Source: Bradyrhizobium iriomotense
GTDB taxonomy: Bacteria > Pseudomonadota > Alphaproteobacteria > Rhizobiales > Xanthobacteraceae
Assembly: GCF_018130765.1 (NCBI RefSeq)
Contig: NZ_JAFCJZ010000017.1
Coordinates: forward strand, 62,001 to 126,000
Length of the DNA stretch: 64,000 nt
Reading direction: 5' to 3'
Numbering within the stretch: the stretch's first letter is position 1; each line of letters starts with the position of its first letter. The translations under genes and the position numbers were made by a program. Shown one piece after another: positions 35,822 through 45,080 of this stretch. Under the pieces are notes generated by a model, which ran no database searches, was not told the origin of the DNA, and worked only from the letters and a program-made list of their open reading frames with translations.

Positions 35822-37879
35822 GTGGCAACATATCTGGACACGCTCAATGCGGAGCAGCGCCGCGCCGTCGAGCATGGCGTGGCCGATGGCGCGACCGTGG
35901 GAAGCCCCCTGCTCGTCATTGCCGGCGCCGGCTCCGGCAAGACCAACACGCTGGCCCACCGCGTCGCACACCTGATCGTCGCCGGCGCCGATCCGCGCCG
36001 CATCCTGCTCATGACGTTTTCGCGCCGCGCCGCAGCCGAGATGGCCGGCCGGGTCGAGCGCATCGCGCGGAAGGTCCTGGGCGAGAACAACGCCGCGATC
36101 ATGCGCGACGCGCTCACCTGGGCAGGCACCTTCCACGGCATCGGCGCGCGCCTGCTGCGCGAATATGCCGAGCGGATCGGCGTCGATCCCGCCTTCACCA
36201 TCCACGACCGCGAGGATTCCGCCGACCTGATGAACCTGGTCCGGCACGAGCGCGGCCTGTCGAAGACCGAGAGCCGCTTTCCGGCCAAGGGCACCTGCCT
36301 GTCGATCTATTCGCGCTGCGTCAACGCCGAGATGGAGATCGAGAAGGTGCTGGGGGTGCACTATCCCTGGTGCGCGGGCTGGGCCGCCGAGCTGAAGGGC
36401 CTGTTTGCGGCTTACGTCGAGGCCAAGCAAGCCCAGCATGTGCTCGATTACGACGACCTCCTGCTGTACTGGTCGCAGATGATGGGCGATGCGCTGATCG
36501 CCGAAGAAATCGGCGGCCGCTTCGATCACGTGCTGGTCGACGAATATCAGGACACCAATCGCCTGCAATCCTCGATCCTGCTGGCGCTGAAGCCGGACGG
36601 ACGCGGCCTCACCGTGGTCGGCGACGACGCGCAGTCGATCTATTCGTTCCGCGCCGCCACCGTGCGCAACATCCTGGACTTTCCGCAGAGCTTCTCGCCC
36701 CGCGCGGAAATGATCACGCTCGACCGCAATTACCGCTCGACGCAAGCGGTGCTGGCGGCGGCAAACGGCGTCATTGGTCTCGCGCGTGAGCGCTTCACCA
36801 AGAACCTCTGGACCGACCGCAGCTCCGGGCAGAAGCCGCAGCTCGTCACCGTGCACGACGAGGCCGACCAGGCGCGCTACATCGTCGAAGCGGTACTGGC
36901 CAACCGCGAGCAAGGCGCGCTGCTCAAGCACCAAGCGGTGCTGTTCCGGACGTCCTCGCATTCGGGGCCGCTCGAGATCGAGCTGACCCGCCGCAACATC
37001 CCGTTCTTGAAATTCGGCGGGCTGAAATTCCTCGACGCCGCGCATGTCAAGGACGTGCTGGCGCTGCTGCGCTTCGCCGAGAACCCGCGCGACCGCGTCG
37101 CCGGTTTCCGCATCCTGCATCTGCTGCCGGGCATCGGCCCCGCAACCGCTCAGCGCGTGCTCGACCAGATGGCCGAAAGCACCGATCCGCTGCACGCGCT
37201 CAGCCACCTCCCGGTGCCGGCGCGCACGGGTGCGGACTGGACCGACTTTGTCCGCACGGTCGAAAATCTGCGCTATTCGGAATGGCCTGTAGATCTCGAG
37301 CGCGTGCGGCTCTGGTACGAGCCGCATCTCGACCGCATCCACGAGGATTCCGAGACGCGCCGCGCCGATCTGATGCAGCTCGAGCAGATCGCCAGCGGCT
37401 ATGCCTCGCGCGAAAAGTTCCTGACCGAGCTTACGCTCGATCCGCCGGATGCGACCAGCGACAAATCAGGTCCACCCTTGCGCGACGAGGATTATCTGAT
37501 CCTCTCCACCATCCATTCCGCCAAGGGCCAGGAGTGGAAATCGGTGTTCGTGCTCAACGTCGTCGACGGCTGCATGCCGTCCGATCTCGGCGCCGGCACC
37601 AGCGCCGAGATCGAGGAGGAGCGCCGCCTGCTCTATGTCGCGATGACGCGCGCCAAGGACGATCTCCACCTCGTCGTGCCGCAGCGTTTCTTCGTCCACG
37701 GCCAGGCCGCCAAGGGCGACCGCCACGTCTACGCCTCGCGCACCCGCTTCATCCCGGAATCCCTGGTCTATCTGTTCGAGCGCGCCGCCTGGCCGAAGGC
37801 TGCAGCGGGTGCAGCGCGCACCGCAGCGCAAGGGCCGAAGATCGACATCGGGGCCAAGATGCGCGGGATGTGGCGATAG
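35822..37879 (+). CDS. UvrD/Rep-family ATP-dependent DNA helicase
   Basis: A superfamily-1 helicase of 685 residues from GTG 35822 (GGGGCG upstream); a TTG at 35771 would add 17. All motifs are present: Q motif LNAEQRRAVEHG, Walker A GAGSGKTNTL, Walker B VDEYQDTNRLQ, motif III GDDAQSIYSFRAA, STIHSAKGQEWKSVFV and the C-terminal RRLLYVAMTRAKDDL. It unwinds DNA 3'-5' in repair or replication restart. It is slightly shorter than UvrD (720) and lacks its C-terminal tail. It ends one base before the convergent amidohydrolase stop. Confidence 0.94.
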   Translation: MATYLDTLNAEQRRAVEHGVADGATVGSPLLVIAGAGSGKTNTLAHRVAHLIVAGADPRRILLMTFSRRAAAEMAGRVERIARKVLGENNAAIMRDALTWAGTFHGIGARLLREYAERIGVDPAFTIHDREDSADLMNLVRHERGLSKTESRFPAKGTCLSIYSRCVNAEMEIEKVLGVHYPWCAGWAAELKGLFAAYVEAKQAQHVLDYDDLLLYWSQMMGDALIAEEIGGRFDHVLVDEYQDTNRLQSSILLALKPDGRGLTVVGDDAQSIYSFRAATVRNILDFPQSFSPRAEMITLDRNYRSTQAVLAAANGVIGLARERFTKNLWTDRSSGQKPQLVTVHDEADQARYIVEAVLANREQGALLKHQAVLFRTSSHSGPLEIELTRRNIPFLKFGGLKFLDAAHVKDVLALLRFAENPRDRVAGFRILHLLPGIGPATAQRVLDQMAESTDPLHALSHLPVPARTGADWTDFVRTVENLRYSEWPVDLERVRLWYEPHLDRIHEDSETRRADLMQLEQIASGYASREKFLTELTLDPPDATSDKSGPPLRDEDYLILSTIHSAKGQEWKSVFVLNVVDGCMPSDLGAGTSAEIEEERRLLYVAMTRAKDDLHLVVPQRFFVHGQAAKGDRHVYASRTRFIPESLVYLFERAAWPKAAAGAARTAAQGPKIDIGAKMRGMWR

Positions 37880-39127
37880 TTACGCGTCCAGCCTGTCGAA
37901 CTGGACCTTGCCCGCCTTCATCACCAGCGGAATGTGCTCGCCCTGGCCGAGCAGGCAGGCGACATCGCGCAGCGGATTGCCGTCGACCACCAACAGGTCC
38001 GCGATGGCTTCGGGCGCGATGCGGCCGAGCTTGCCCTCCATGCCGAGCACCTCGGCGCCGATCAATGTCGCGCTGGCGATGACGGCGCGCGGGCCGAGTA
38101 TCTCGGCACGAATGCGGAATTCGTCGCTCTGCAGGCGCTGCGACGGCCCGAGCAGATCGCTGCCAAACCCCATCTTCACACCGGCATCGCGATAGATCGC
38201 GAGCGAGCGCAGGCCGGCATCGCGGACATCGGCGATTTTGGCCACGCTCTCCGCCGGCAGGCCATATTGGGCGCCCTCGTTGGCCAGCGCCTCGTAGGTG
38301 ACGAGCGTCGGCACCACATAGGCGCCCTTCTCGGCCATGAAACGCGCGGTCGGAGCATCAACCAGGTTGCCGTGCTCGATGGTGCGCACGCCGCAGCGGA
38401 CCGCGCGTTCGATCGCCGCTGCGGTGTAGGCGTGGGCAAGCACATAGGTCTGGCGCCCGCGCGCCTCCTCGACGATGGCACGGATCTCGTCCTCGGAGTA
38501 GCCGAAGGCGCCGACCGGATCGGTCGGCGAGGCAACGCCGCCTGAGGCCATGATCTTGATCTGGTCGGCGCCCATCTGGAGCTCCTCGCGCACCGCCTTG
38601 CGCACGCCGTCGACGCCGTCGGCCACGCGCGCCAGCGCACCGACACGCACGCAGCAGGGACATGGCGCGTCGCTCGCGAGGTAATCCGAGCGCGCCCGCA
38701 TGTCACCGTGGCCGCCGGTCTGGCTGAGCGCGCGGCCGGAGACGAACAGCCGCGGCCCGTCGGTCAGGCCGGTGTCGATCGCCTGCTTCAGCGCATGGCC
38801 GGCACCGCCGGCATCGCGGACCGTGGTGAAGCCGCGCCGCAGCATCCCGCGCAAGAGCAGCGTCGAACGCAGCGTCACCAGCACGTTCGGCATGTGCACC
38901 TGCTGCGCCAGGTTGAGCTCGACCGCGATGGCGTGCACGTGAAGATCGATCAGGCCGGGCATCAGCGTCTTGCCCTTCAGATCGATGGTGCGATCGGCGG
39001 TGGCCTGGAGCGGACGGTCGGAGACCTCCTTGATCAGATTGTCTTCGACCAGCACGTGCTGTCCTTCCAGCAAGTCCGGCTGGAGCGGGTCAAACAGAGC
39101 GGCGTTCTTGAAGAGGATGCTGGGCAT
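37880..39127 (-). CDS. amidohydrolase family protein (metal-dependent, imidazolonepropionase/prolidase-like)
   Basis: A 415-residue cytoplasmic enzyme. Metal-binding marks are GLIDLHVHA (about residue 60), ADQIKIMASGG with the bridging lysine, VLAHAYTAAAIERAV, TIEHGN and GFGSDLLG; the C-terminal beta sandwich resumes with ADLLVVDGNPLRD. This pattern fits the branch that includes dipeptidases and carboxypeptidases acting on N-blocked amino acids. ATG 39127 replaces an upstream extension. It is the last gene of an operon with a GAF protein and an MFS transporter, so it probably hydrolyses the imported compound. Confidence 0.92.
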   Translation of the reverse strand: MPSILFKNAALFDPLQPDLLEGQHVLVEDNLIKEVSDRPLQATADRTIDLKGKTLMPGLIDLHVHAIAVELNLAQQVHMPNVLVTLRSTLLLRGMLRRGFTTVRDAGGAGHALKQAIDTGLTDGPRLFVSGRALSQTGGHGDMRARSDYLASDAPCPCCVRVGALARVADGVDGVRKAVREELQMGADQIKIMASGGVASPTDPVGAFGYSEDEIRAIVEEARGRQTYVLAHAYTAAAIERAVRCGVRTIEHGNLVDAPTARFMAEKGAYVVPTLVTYEALANEGAQYGLPAESVAKIADVRDAGLRSLAIYRDAGVKMGFGSDLLGPSQRLQSDEFRIRAEILGPRAVIASATLIGAEVLGMEGKLGRIAPEAIADLLVVDGNPLRDVACLLGQGEHIPLVMKAGKVQFDRLDA

Positions 39128-39140
39128 CGCGACAGTCCTG

Positions 39141-39644
39141 TCAGAGATCGGCCGGCGCGAGCAGCGCCGGCAAGGTGAGCTGGGCAAAGGGAAGGCACGC
39201 AGCGACATCATCTTCGCCGTACCAGCCCGCCTCGTGAAGCAGATTGAGGGAGCCGAGCGTGCGCCCGCGCCAGCGCACGGGCATGTTGAGCACGCTCTCG
39301 CAGCCGAGCGAGGCAATCAGCTCGTGGTCGGAGAAGACGGTGCGCAGATCATCCTGGGTTCGGCCGATATAGGCCTCGCCGCGATCGAGCACGGCTTCGG
39401 TCCACGGGCCCGGCGCGAGGCGCTTGCGTCCGCCGGCCGGATACGGAGCGGGCTGATTGGAGTAGAGGCGCGCCACCTCGCCGGTTGCCTCGTCATAGGT
39501 CAGGATCGTGAACAGCTTGTGCCCGATCGCCGACTTCATGGCTTCGTCCAGCGCCACGAACAGCGCCTCCGGCTGATCCACCCTGCCCTGCGCAGCCGCG
39601 ACAGCGCAGAGCAGCGGATCAGCCGTAACTTTCGTCCGCGTCAT
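39141..39644 (-). CDS. GAF domain-containing protein
   Basis: A 167-residue protein made of a single GAF domain: HKLFTILTYDEATGEVARLYSNQP, then LGCESVLNMPVRWRGRTLGSLNLLHEAG, the standard GAF end. No output domain is fused, so it may sense a ligand and act on a partner or even bind substrate. Its start overlaps the MFS stop by four bases, and the amidohydrolase follows after 13 bases, making a compact three-gene operon. Role unknown. Confidence 0.88.
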   Translation of the reverse strand: MTRTKVTADPLLCAVAAAQGRVDQPEALFVALDEAMKSAIGHKLFTILTYDEATGEVARLYSNQPAPYPAGGRKRLAPGPWTEAVLDRGEAYIGRTQDDLRTVFSDHELIASLGCESVLNMPVRWRGRTLGSLNLLHEAGWYGEDDVAACLPFAQLTLPALLAPADL

Positions 39645-40999
39645 GCCACCTCACCCGCCGCGATCTCTTCCAGCGAACGGCCACGCGTCGGCACGCCCAT
39701 CAGCACGACGGTGACGGCCCCGAGCAGCAGCACCGTGGTGGTGACGCCGAACACGCCGCCAAAGCCGAAATTCGGATAGAGATAGCCGACCAGGATTGGC
39801 GAGACGATCGCGCCGATGCGGCCAATCGCCGACGCAAGGCCTGCGCCCGTGGTCCTGACCGGCGTCGGGAACACCTCGGCGGTGTAGGCATAGACGCCTG
39901 CATAGGTGCCGTTCATGAACAGCGACAGGAAGATCCCCGCCGCCATGATCTGCTGGTCGCTCTGCGCGAAGGCGAGCCCGAGCGCGCTGATGCCGCCGAG
40001 CACCATGTAGGTCGCGATCGTCGCCTGCCGGCCGATGCGCTCGTTGAAATACGCGGCGCTGAAATAGCCGGGAATCTGCGCACAATAGATCGCGATCGAA
40101 TAGGCGAAGCTCTTGGTGATGCTCATGCCGTTCTGGACCAGGAGGCCGGGGATCCAGACGAAGAAGGAATAATAGCTGAAGGTGATCGCCAGCCACATGA
40201 TCCAGGTCATGATGGTGATGCGCGCCTGGCGGGCCGCAAGAAGCGCCGCGAAATTGGCGAGCAGCGTTCCACCGGTCCCGGTGGGTGCCGCGACTTCGAC
40301 GACCGGCGGCGGCAGGACACGGCCTTCGCGCGCAAAGCTCGCCTCGATCCTGTCCAGCACGGCTTCGGCTTCCTTCTCCCGTCCCCGGCTTTCCAGCCAG
40401 CGCGGGGATTCCGGCAACGCCCGGCGCCACCACAGCAGCATGACGACCGGCACCGCAGTGATGACCAGCACGATGCGCCAGCCATTCTCATACGAAGGCA
40501 CGATAAAGTAACCGAGCAGCGCGGCGGCGACGAAGCCGAAGGAGAAGAAGCCGGCGAGTGCGCCGGTGAAGCTGCCGCGGTAACGCCGCGCGACGAACTC
40601 CGCAAGATAAGGCGCGATGATCGCGCTCTCCGCGCCGGTGCCCATGCCGGCCACGACGCGCGCGGCGAAGAAGGACGGCCATGCGTCGACCGCGGCGCTC
40701 ACGATCGATGCCGCGCAATACAGCGCCAGCGCCGACATCATCACCGCACGGCGGCCGATCAGGTCGCCCAGCGTGCCCGCCAGCAACGCGCCGAACAGGA
40801 AGCCGATATAGGTGCTGCTGCCGAGCACGCCGATCTGCACGCTCGTCAGATTCCACGCCGTGCGCAGCACCGGCAGGATGAAGGCCAGCACCGCCGCGTC
40901 CATCGCGTCGAACATGTAGCCGAGCCCGCCCATCAGCAGCAGGTGCGTGTGGAAGCGTGCGAACGGAAGGCGCTCGATGCGCGCCGATATCATCGACAT
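39641..40999 (-). CDS. MFS transporter, sugar-porter/NiaP-like
   Basis: A 452-residue 12-helix secondary transporter. Signature loops are GTLGDLIGRRAVM between helices 2 and 3, RVVAGMGTGAESAIIAPYLAE in helix 4-5, and RALPESPRWLESRGR after helix 6, the mark of the sugar porter and aromatic-acid/niacin branch. First gene of the operon; its promoter faces the LysR gene at 41112. The substrate is likely an organic acid or amino-acid derivative that the amidohydrolase cleaves, by inference from context. Confidence 0.92.
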   Translation of the reverse strand: MSMISARIERLPFARFHTHLLLMGGLGYMFDAMDAAVLAFILPVLRTAWNLTSVQIGVLGSSTYIGFLFGALLAGTLGDLIGRRAVMMSALALYCAASIVSAAVDAWPSFFAARVVAGMGTGAESAIIAPYLAEFVARRYRGSFTGALAGFFSFGFVAAALLGYFIVPSYENGWRIVLVITAVPVVMLLWWRRALPESPRWLESRGREKEAEAVLDRIEASFAREGRVLPPPVVEVAAPTGTGGTLLANFAALLAARQARITIMTWIMWLAITFSYYSFFVWIPGLLVQNGMSITKSFAYSIAIYCAQIPGYFSAAYFNERIGRQATIATYMVLGGISALGLAFAQSDQQIMAAGIFLSLFMNGTYAGVYAYTAEVFPTPVRTTGAGLASAIGRIGAIVSPILVGYLYPNFGFGGVFGVTTTVLLLGAVTVVLMGVPTRGRSLEEIAAGEVA

Positions 41000-41064
41000 G
41001 AAAGTCCCCCTCTGACGTCACGGGCCCGGCGCGCCGCTCGGGAGGGAACCATAGACAAAGTGAC

Positions 41065-41078
41065 ATTATCGTCATAAT
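41065..41078. promoter_or_regulatory. ATTAT-N4-ATAAT palindrome, candidate LysR binding site
   Basis: ATTAT at 41065-41069 and ATAAT at 41074-41078 form a perfect inverted repeat fitting the T-N11-A LysR pattern. It lies in the AT-rich 112-base gap between the divergent MFS operon and LysR gene. Confidence 0.5.
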
Positions 41079-41111
41079 TTATAATCATGATCTGATATAT
41101 CACCATGGTGA

Positions 41112-42035
41112 ATGTTCGTGTCGTTCCGCGCGCTCGACCTCAACCTCCTGAAAGTCTTCGAGGCGCTGATGACCGAAGGCAGCGTCACGCGCGCCGCGAA
41201 TGCGCTGCGGATGACCCAGCCCGCGGTGAGCAACGCGCTGGCGCGGCTGCGCGACGCGCTCGGCGATCCCCTGTTCGTCAGGTCCGGTACGGGGATTCGT
41301 CCCACCCAGCGTGCCGTGGTGCTGTGGGAGCCGATCGGCGAGGCCCTGGAAAGCGTCCGCGGCGCGCTCGACGAGCAGGTGTTCGATCCCGCACGAGCAC
41401 AGACCGAGTTCAGCCTATCGATGTCGGACTACGTCTCCTCGCTGGTGATGCCGAACCTGCTCGGCCATCTCGGCAAGGTCGCACCGAAGTCGCGCGTCCA
41501 CACCGTGCCCAATACCGTCGTCGAGATCGCCGACCAGCTCGAGGACAACAGGGTCGACTGCGTGCTCAGCGTCTATGTCAACGAGGCGCAGCAGCCGGCG
41601 GCCATCCGCTCACGCTCGCTATGGACCGTCGACTATGCCTGCTTCATGCGTCGCGGCCATCCGCTCGCCGCCCAGAAGCGGCTGAGCACGCGCACTTTCC
41701 TCAACGCAGGCCATGTCGACGTGAGCCTCGCCGGCAAGACCATGCCGTCCTACGACCTCTTCCTCGCCTCGCGCGGGCTGTCGCGCAACCTGGTTGCGAC
41801 CGTCAATCATTACAGCGCCGCCTACGAGGTCGTGCGCCAGTCCGACCTGATCGCTGTGATGCCGAGCGACCTGCGCTCGCAATCGAGGCATGCACCACAG
41901 TTGCACGCCATGCCGCTTCCGCTCAAGGCGCCGCCGCGCATCGTCAGCCTGTTCTGGCACCAGCGCAACGACACCGTGCCGGCGCAGCGCTGGCTGCGCG
42001 AAACCCTGGTCGAGATGTTCGCCAGAGCCGATTGA
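41112..42035 (+). CDS. LysR-family transcriptional regulator (NodD/NahR-like)
   Basis: A 307-residue LysR protein. The N-terminal domain, RALDLNLLKVFEALMTEGSVTRAANAL and TQPAVSNALARLRDALGDPLFVR, is of the NodD/NahR type, distinct from the two LysR proteins at 1134 and 11486. The effector domain contains LSMSDYVSSLVMPNLLGHL, typical of the branch sensing aromatic or organic acids. ATG 41112, with GTG 41118 possible. It is divergent from the MFS-GAF-amidohydrolase operon and probably controls it through the palindrome at 41065. Confidence 0.92.
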   Translation: MFVSFRALDLNLLKVFEALMTEGSVTRAANALRMTQPAVSNALARLRDALGDPLFVRSGTGIRPTQRAVVLWEPIGEALESVRGALDEQVFDPARAQTEFSLSMSDYVSSLVMPNLLGHLGKVAPKSRVHTVPNTVVEIADQLEDNRVDCVLSVYVNEAQQPAAIRSRSLWTVDYACFMRRGHPLAAQKRLSTRTFLNAGHVDVSLAGKTMPSYDLFLASRGLSRNLVATVNHYSAAYEVVRQSDLIAVMPSDLRSQSRHAPQLHAMPLPLKAPPRIVSLFWHQRNDTVPAQRWLRETLVEMFARAD

Positions 42036-42172
42036 GCCCGCGGTTCGATGAAGAATCGGAAACGATGCCTTTCCCGGATCAGCATTGTCGAAGCGGCCTC
42101 CCCGCCCTAGCTGCACCGCAACTATTTCCTTCCACATGACGGGCGCCGTTCGTGCGCCAAGAGACCTCATCG

Positions 42173-43204
42173 ATGACCGCACCGCTTGAATTCGGACTGG
42201 ACACCTTTGGCGACGTCACCAGGGACGCCTCCGGCGCGATGCTTCCGCACGCGCAGGTGATCCGCAACGTCGTCGACGAGGCCGTGCTGGCGGACGAGCT
42301 CGGGCTGAACTTCATTGGGCTCGGCGAGCATCACCGCGCCGACTTCGCGATCTCCTCGCCCGAGACCGTTCTCGCCGCGATCGCATCGCGGACCAAGCAC
42401 ATCCAGCTTGGCTCGGCCGTGACGGTGCTGAGCTCGGACGATCCGATCCGCGTCTTCCAGCGCTTTGCCACGCTGGACGCGCTCTCCAACGGACGCGCCG
42501 AGGTGATCCTCGGCCGCGGCTCGTTCACCGAATCCTTCCCGCTGTTCGGCTTCGACTTACGCAAGTACGAAGAGCTGTTCGAGGAGAAGCTCGATCTGTT
42601 CGCCGCACTGCTGTCGCAGCAGCCGGTGACCTGGCAGGGCAAGCTGCGCCCACCGCTGAAGGACCAACTGGTCTATCCCCCGGTCGAGAACGGCCGGCTA
42701 AAGACCTGGATCGGCGTCGGCGGCAGCCCGCAATCGGTGGTGCGCGCCGCGCATTACGACCTGCCTTTGATGCTCGCGATCATCGGCGGCGATCCCGCGC
42801 GCTTTGCGCCCTACGTCGATCTCTATCACCGCGCCTTCAAGGAGTTCGGCCGCCCGGCGCAGCCGATCGGCGTGCACTCGCCCGGCTATGTCGCCGAGAC
42901 CGACGCGCAGGCCCGCGAGGAACTCTGGCCCGATTACAAGGCCATGCGCGACCGTATCGGCAAGGAGCGCGGCTGGCCGCCGATGGGCCGCGACGAGTTC
43001 GTCAGCGAAGCCGAGCACGGCTCGCTCTATGTCGGCTCGCCGGAGACGGTGGCGCGCAAGATCGCGAAGACCGCAAAGGCGCTCGGGATCTCGCGGTTCC
43101 AGCTGAAATATACGGCCGGCCCCCTGCCGCACGAGAAGCTGATGAAGAGCATCGAGCTCTATGGGCGCAAGGTGGTGCCGCTGGTGCGGGAGATGATGGA
43201 GTAG
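42173..43204 (+). CDS. LLM-class flavin-dependent oxidoreductase
   Basis: A 343-residue luciferase-like monooxygenase-fold protein: EFGLDTFGDV at the start, ADELGLNFIGLGEHHRADFAISSPE, IQLGSAVTVLSSDDPIRVFQRFATLDALSNGRAEVILGRGSF-type barrel core and a C-terminal VGSPETVARKIA. It would use reduced flavin, FMN or F420-like, on an unknown substrate. ATG 42173 is preferred to GTG 42152. It follows the LysR gene by 137 bases in the same direction; a link is not evident. The 137-base gap shows no clear element. Confidence 0.91.
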   Translation: MTAPLEFGLDTFGDVTRDASGAMLPHAQVIRNVVDEAVLADELGLNFIGLGEHHRADFAISSPETVLAAIASRTKHIQLGSAVTVLSSDDPIRVFQRFATLDALSNGRAEVILGRGSFTESFPLFGFDLRKYEELFEEKLDLFAALLSQQPVTWQGKLRPPLKDQLVYPPVENGRLKTWIGVGGSPQSVVRAAHYDLPLMLAIIGGDPARFAPYVDLYHRAFKEFGRPAQPIGVHSPGYVAETDAQAREELWPDYKAMRDRIGKERGWPPMGRDEFVSEAEHGSLYVGSPETVARKIAKTAKALGISRFQLKYTAGPLPHEKLMKSIELYGRKVVPLVREMME

Positions 43205-43213
43205 CCCTCGAGG

Positions 43214-44041
43214 CTACTTCATCAGCCCGAGCCGGCTTGCGCCGACATAGAGCGAGAGCACGGCGGCGTTCGAGACGTTGAGGCTCTTGATCTCGCCGGG
43301 CATGTCGAGCCGCACCACCACGCTGCAGGTCTCGCGGGTCAGTTGCCGCAAACCCTTGCCCTCGGCCCCTAACACCAGCGCAAGCGGCTCGCGCAGTGCG
43401 ACGTCCGAAAGGTTCTCGGTGCCCTCGCTGTCGAGGCCGACGGTCTGGAAGCCACGCTCGTTGAGCGCGGTGAGCGCGCGGGCGAGGTTCTGCACGGTCA
43501 CCATTGGCACCAGCTCAAGCGCACCCGAGGCGGCTTTCGCAAGCACACCGGTGGCTTCCGGGCTGTGACGTGCGGTGGTGACGATCGCCTTCACCGCAAA
43601 GGCCGCGGCCGAGCGCAGGATGGCGCCCACATTGTGCGGATCGGTGATCTGGTCGAGCACCAGCACCATGCCTTCCTGCTTCAGGGTCTCGATGTCAGGC
43701 GAAGCCAGAGGATCGGCTTCGGCGAGCAGGCCCTGATGCACGGCGTCGGGCGACAGCAGGCGGTCGATCTCCTGGGGCCGAACGATCTCGGGCGTGACGC
43801 GGGTCGCGATGTTTTCCTCCGCCAGCCGCCTTGCGGCGTTCTCGGTCAGCGTCAGCTTGCGGATCCGCCGCGCAGGATTGGCCAGAGCCATGGTGACGGT
43901 GTGCCAGCCATAGAGGATGACGGGCCCATCGGATTGCGAATCGCGGTCGCGCCAGGCCGGACGGCCGGCCGATTTTCCGGGCCTGTTGAAGGGCTTAGCC
44001 CCGCCGCGGGAGCCCCTCGGGGCGAATTTTTTGTCCTTCAT
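43214..44041 (-). CDS. rlmB: TrmH-family 23S rRNA (guanosine-2'-O-)-methyltransferase
   Basis: A 275-residue SpoU/TrmH methyltransferase. A basic, disordered N-terminal stretch (KDKKFAPRGSRGG...) leads to the substrate-binding domain and then the trefoil-knot catalytic part: QITDPHNVGAILRSAAAF (motif 1), LVLGAEGKGLR (motif 2) and VRLDMPGEIKSLNVSNAAVLSLY (motif 3). It methylates G2251 of 23S rRNA with S-adenosylmethionine if it is RlmB; the tRNA enzyme is a less likely alternative. ATG 44041 is preferred to TTG 44077. It is followed on the opposite strand by tRNA-Tyr, an arrangement of core genes. Confidence 0.9.
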   Translation of the reverse strand: MKDKKFAPRGSRGGAKPFNRPGKSAGRPAWRDRDSQSDGPVILYGWHTVTMALANPARRIRKLTLTENAARRLAEENIATRVTPEIVRPQEIDRLLSPDAVHQGLLAEADPLASPDIETLKQEGMVLVLDQITDPHNVGAILRSAAAFAVKAIVTTARHSPEATGVLAKAASGALELVPMVTVQNLARALTALNERGFQTVGLDSEGTENLSDVALREPLALVLGAEGKGLRQLTRETCSVVVRLDMPGEIKSLNVSNAAVLSLYVGASRLGLMK

Positions 44042-44248
44042 GGGCTCGCTTGTGTCACGGGTGCCGGAATATGGCAATTTCGGTGCCTTCAGGGGCGATT
44101 TTAGCTGTTCGCCTCGGTTGACTTTGCCCCACCGCTTCGCCCATAAACGCGCCCGGTCGCGCCCCCATCCGGGCTGTCGCGGCCTTCACGTTCCATGGCC
44201 GTCTTCGGTCCGCCGGCAAGGTCCGGCCCGATTGTGCTGCCGTCGAGC

Positions 44249-44334
44249 GGGGGAGTGTCCCGAGTGGCAAAGGGAGCTGACTGTAAATCAGCCGCCTCAT
44301 GGCTTCGCAGGTTCGAGTCCTGCCTCCCCCACCA
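44249..44334 (+). tRNA. tRNA-Tyr (anticodon GTA)
   Basis: Acceptor GGGGGAG at 44249-44255 pairs with CTCCCCC at 44324-44330, discriminator A and encoded CCA at 44332-44334. The anticodon loop is CTGTAAA (GTA), and a long variable arm of the tyrosine type follows. GGTTCGAGTCC forms the T arm. Confidence 0.96.
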
Positions 44335-44406
44335 GCCTTCGCTCGCTTCGCGAGCTACGGCTAGGCAAGCCAGTTCAGAACATCATTAAGCGAAGCGAGC
44401 GAAGGC
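44335..44406. repeat. inverted repeat with 17-bp perfect arms after tRNA-Tyr
   Basis: Arms at 44335-44351 and 44390-44406 are perfect reverse complements (GCCTTCGCTCGCTTCGC). They start directly after the tRNA CCA end. The element may act as a terminator or processing structure, and resembles short palindromic elements scattered in rhizobial genomes. The following 44407-44480 shows nothing else. Confidence 0.75.
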
Positions 44407-44479
44407 TGCCACGCCGTAGCCGGTAGGCGTAGGCGGGCTGACGGCCAAAACCGATTCCGATCGCGACCACGCGCACACC

Positions 44480-44519
44480 CATAAAACAAAACGCCCGTCC
44501 GCATCACGCGAACGGGCGC
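44480..44519 (-). terminator. intrinsic terminator of the Gly/Tyr-rich protein gene
   Basis: On the minus strand CGCCCGT at 518-512 (44518-44512) pairs with ACGGGCG at 44498-44492 and is followed by TTTTGTTTTATGG. It lies 26 bases after the stop of the gene at 44545. Confidence 0.75.
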
Positions 44520-44544
44520 TTGGCAAATCTCAACCGATCAGAGA

Positions 44545-45024
44545 TCAGTAGTAACGGCGCAGCACGCGGTGACCGCCGTAATACGGCGCGTGACGGTGGG
44601 CGTAGCCATAGCGCGGGCCGTAGCCATAGTGCACGCGCGGCAGATAGCCGTAGCGCGGGCCGTAGCCGTAGCGATACGGACGGTAGTACGGGCGGTGATA
44701 GGGGGCGGCGCGATAGCCATAGCCGTAGCCGTAATTGGCGGGAGCGACGACCGCGTCCTCACGATAGGTTGGATACGGCGCGAAGGCGCCCGGGCCGGTA
44801 TAGGTCGGGCCCTGGTTGACGTAATAGTACTGCGTGGTCGGCTCGGCGAGACGCTCATAGGCGCCATAGCCGTATCCATAACCATAGCCGCCGCAGCCGG
44901 TGTTGCAGCCGGTATAGACCGGCGCAACGGGCGCGCACGCGCTGAAGCCGCAAGCCGCGGCAGGCGCAGCCCCGACAAACATCACGGCAGCCGCCGCGAC
45001 CAGTCCCGAAATCATTTGACGCAT
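44545..45024 (-). CDS. exported glycine/tyrosine-rich protein
   Basis: A 159-residue secreted protein with a signal peptide of about 23 residues ending in APAAA. The mature N-terminus has four cysteines (CGFSACAP...GCNTGCGG), then GYGYGYGYGAYERL and later repeated PRYGY and YRPYRYGYGP units rich in Gly, Tyr, Arg and Pro. The protein ends in RRYY. Such composition suggests an envelope-associated, cation-rich or matrix protein. No catalytic motif. It has its own terminator downstream. I recognise it only as a type common in Bradyrhizobium. Confidence 0.82.
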   Translation of the reverse strand: MRQMISGLVAAAAVMFVGAAPAAACGFSACAPVAPVYTGCNTGCGGYGYGYGYGAYERLAEPTTQYYYVNQGPTYTGPGAFAPYPTYREDAVVAPANYGYGYGYRAAPYHRPYYRPYRYGYGPRYGYLPRVHYGYGPRYGYAHRHAPYYGGHRVLRRYY

Positions 45025-45080
45025 TACTCTCTCCTGTTGATTTCCGTTTGTTGGAATTTGTCTTGGATTCTTGACGCTTC

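Noticed and set aside
41105..42139. Alternative long plus-strand frame overlapping the LysR gene
   Set aside because: It is Arg/Ala-rich with no domain, while the other frame gives a full, typical LysR protein.
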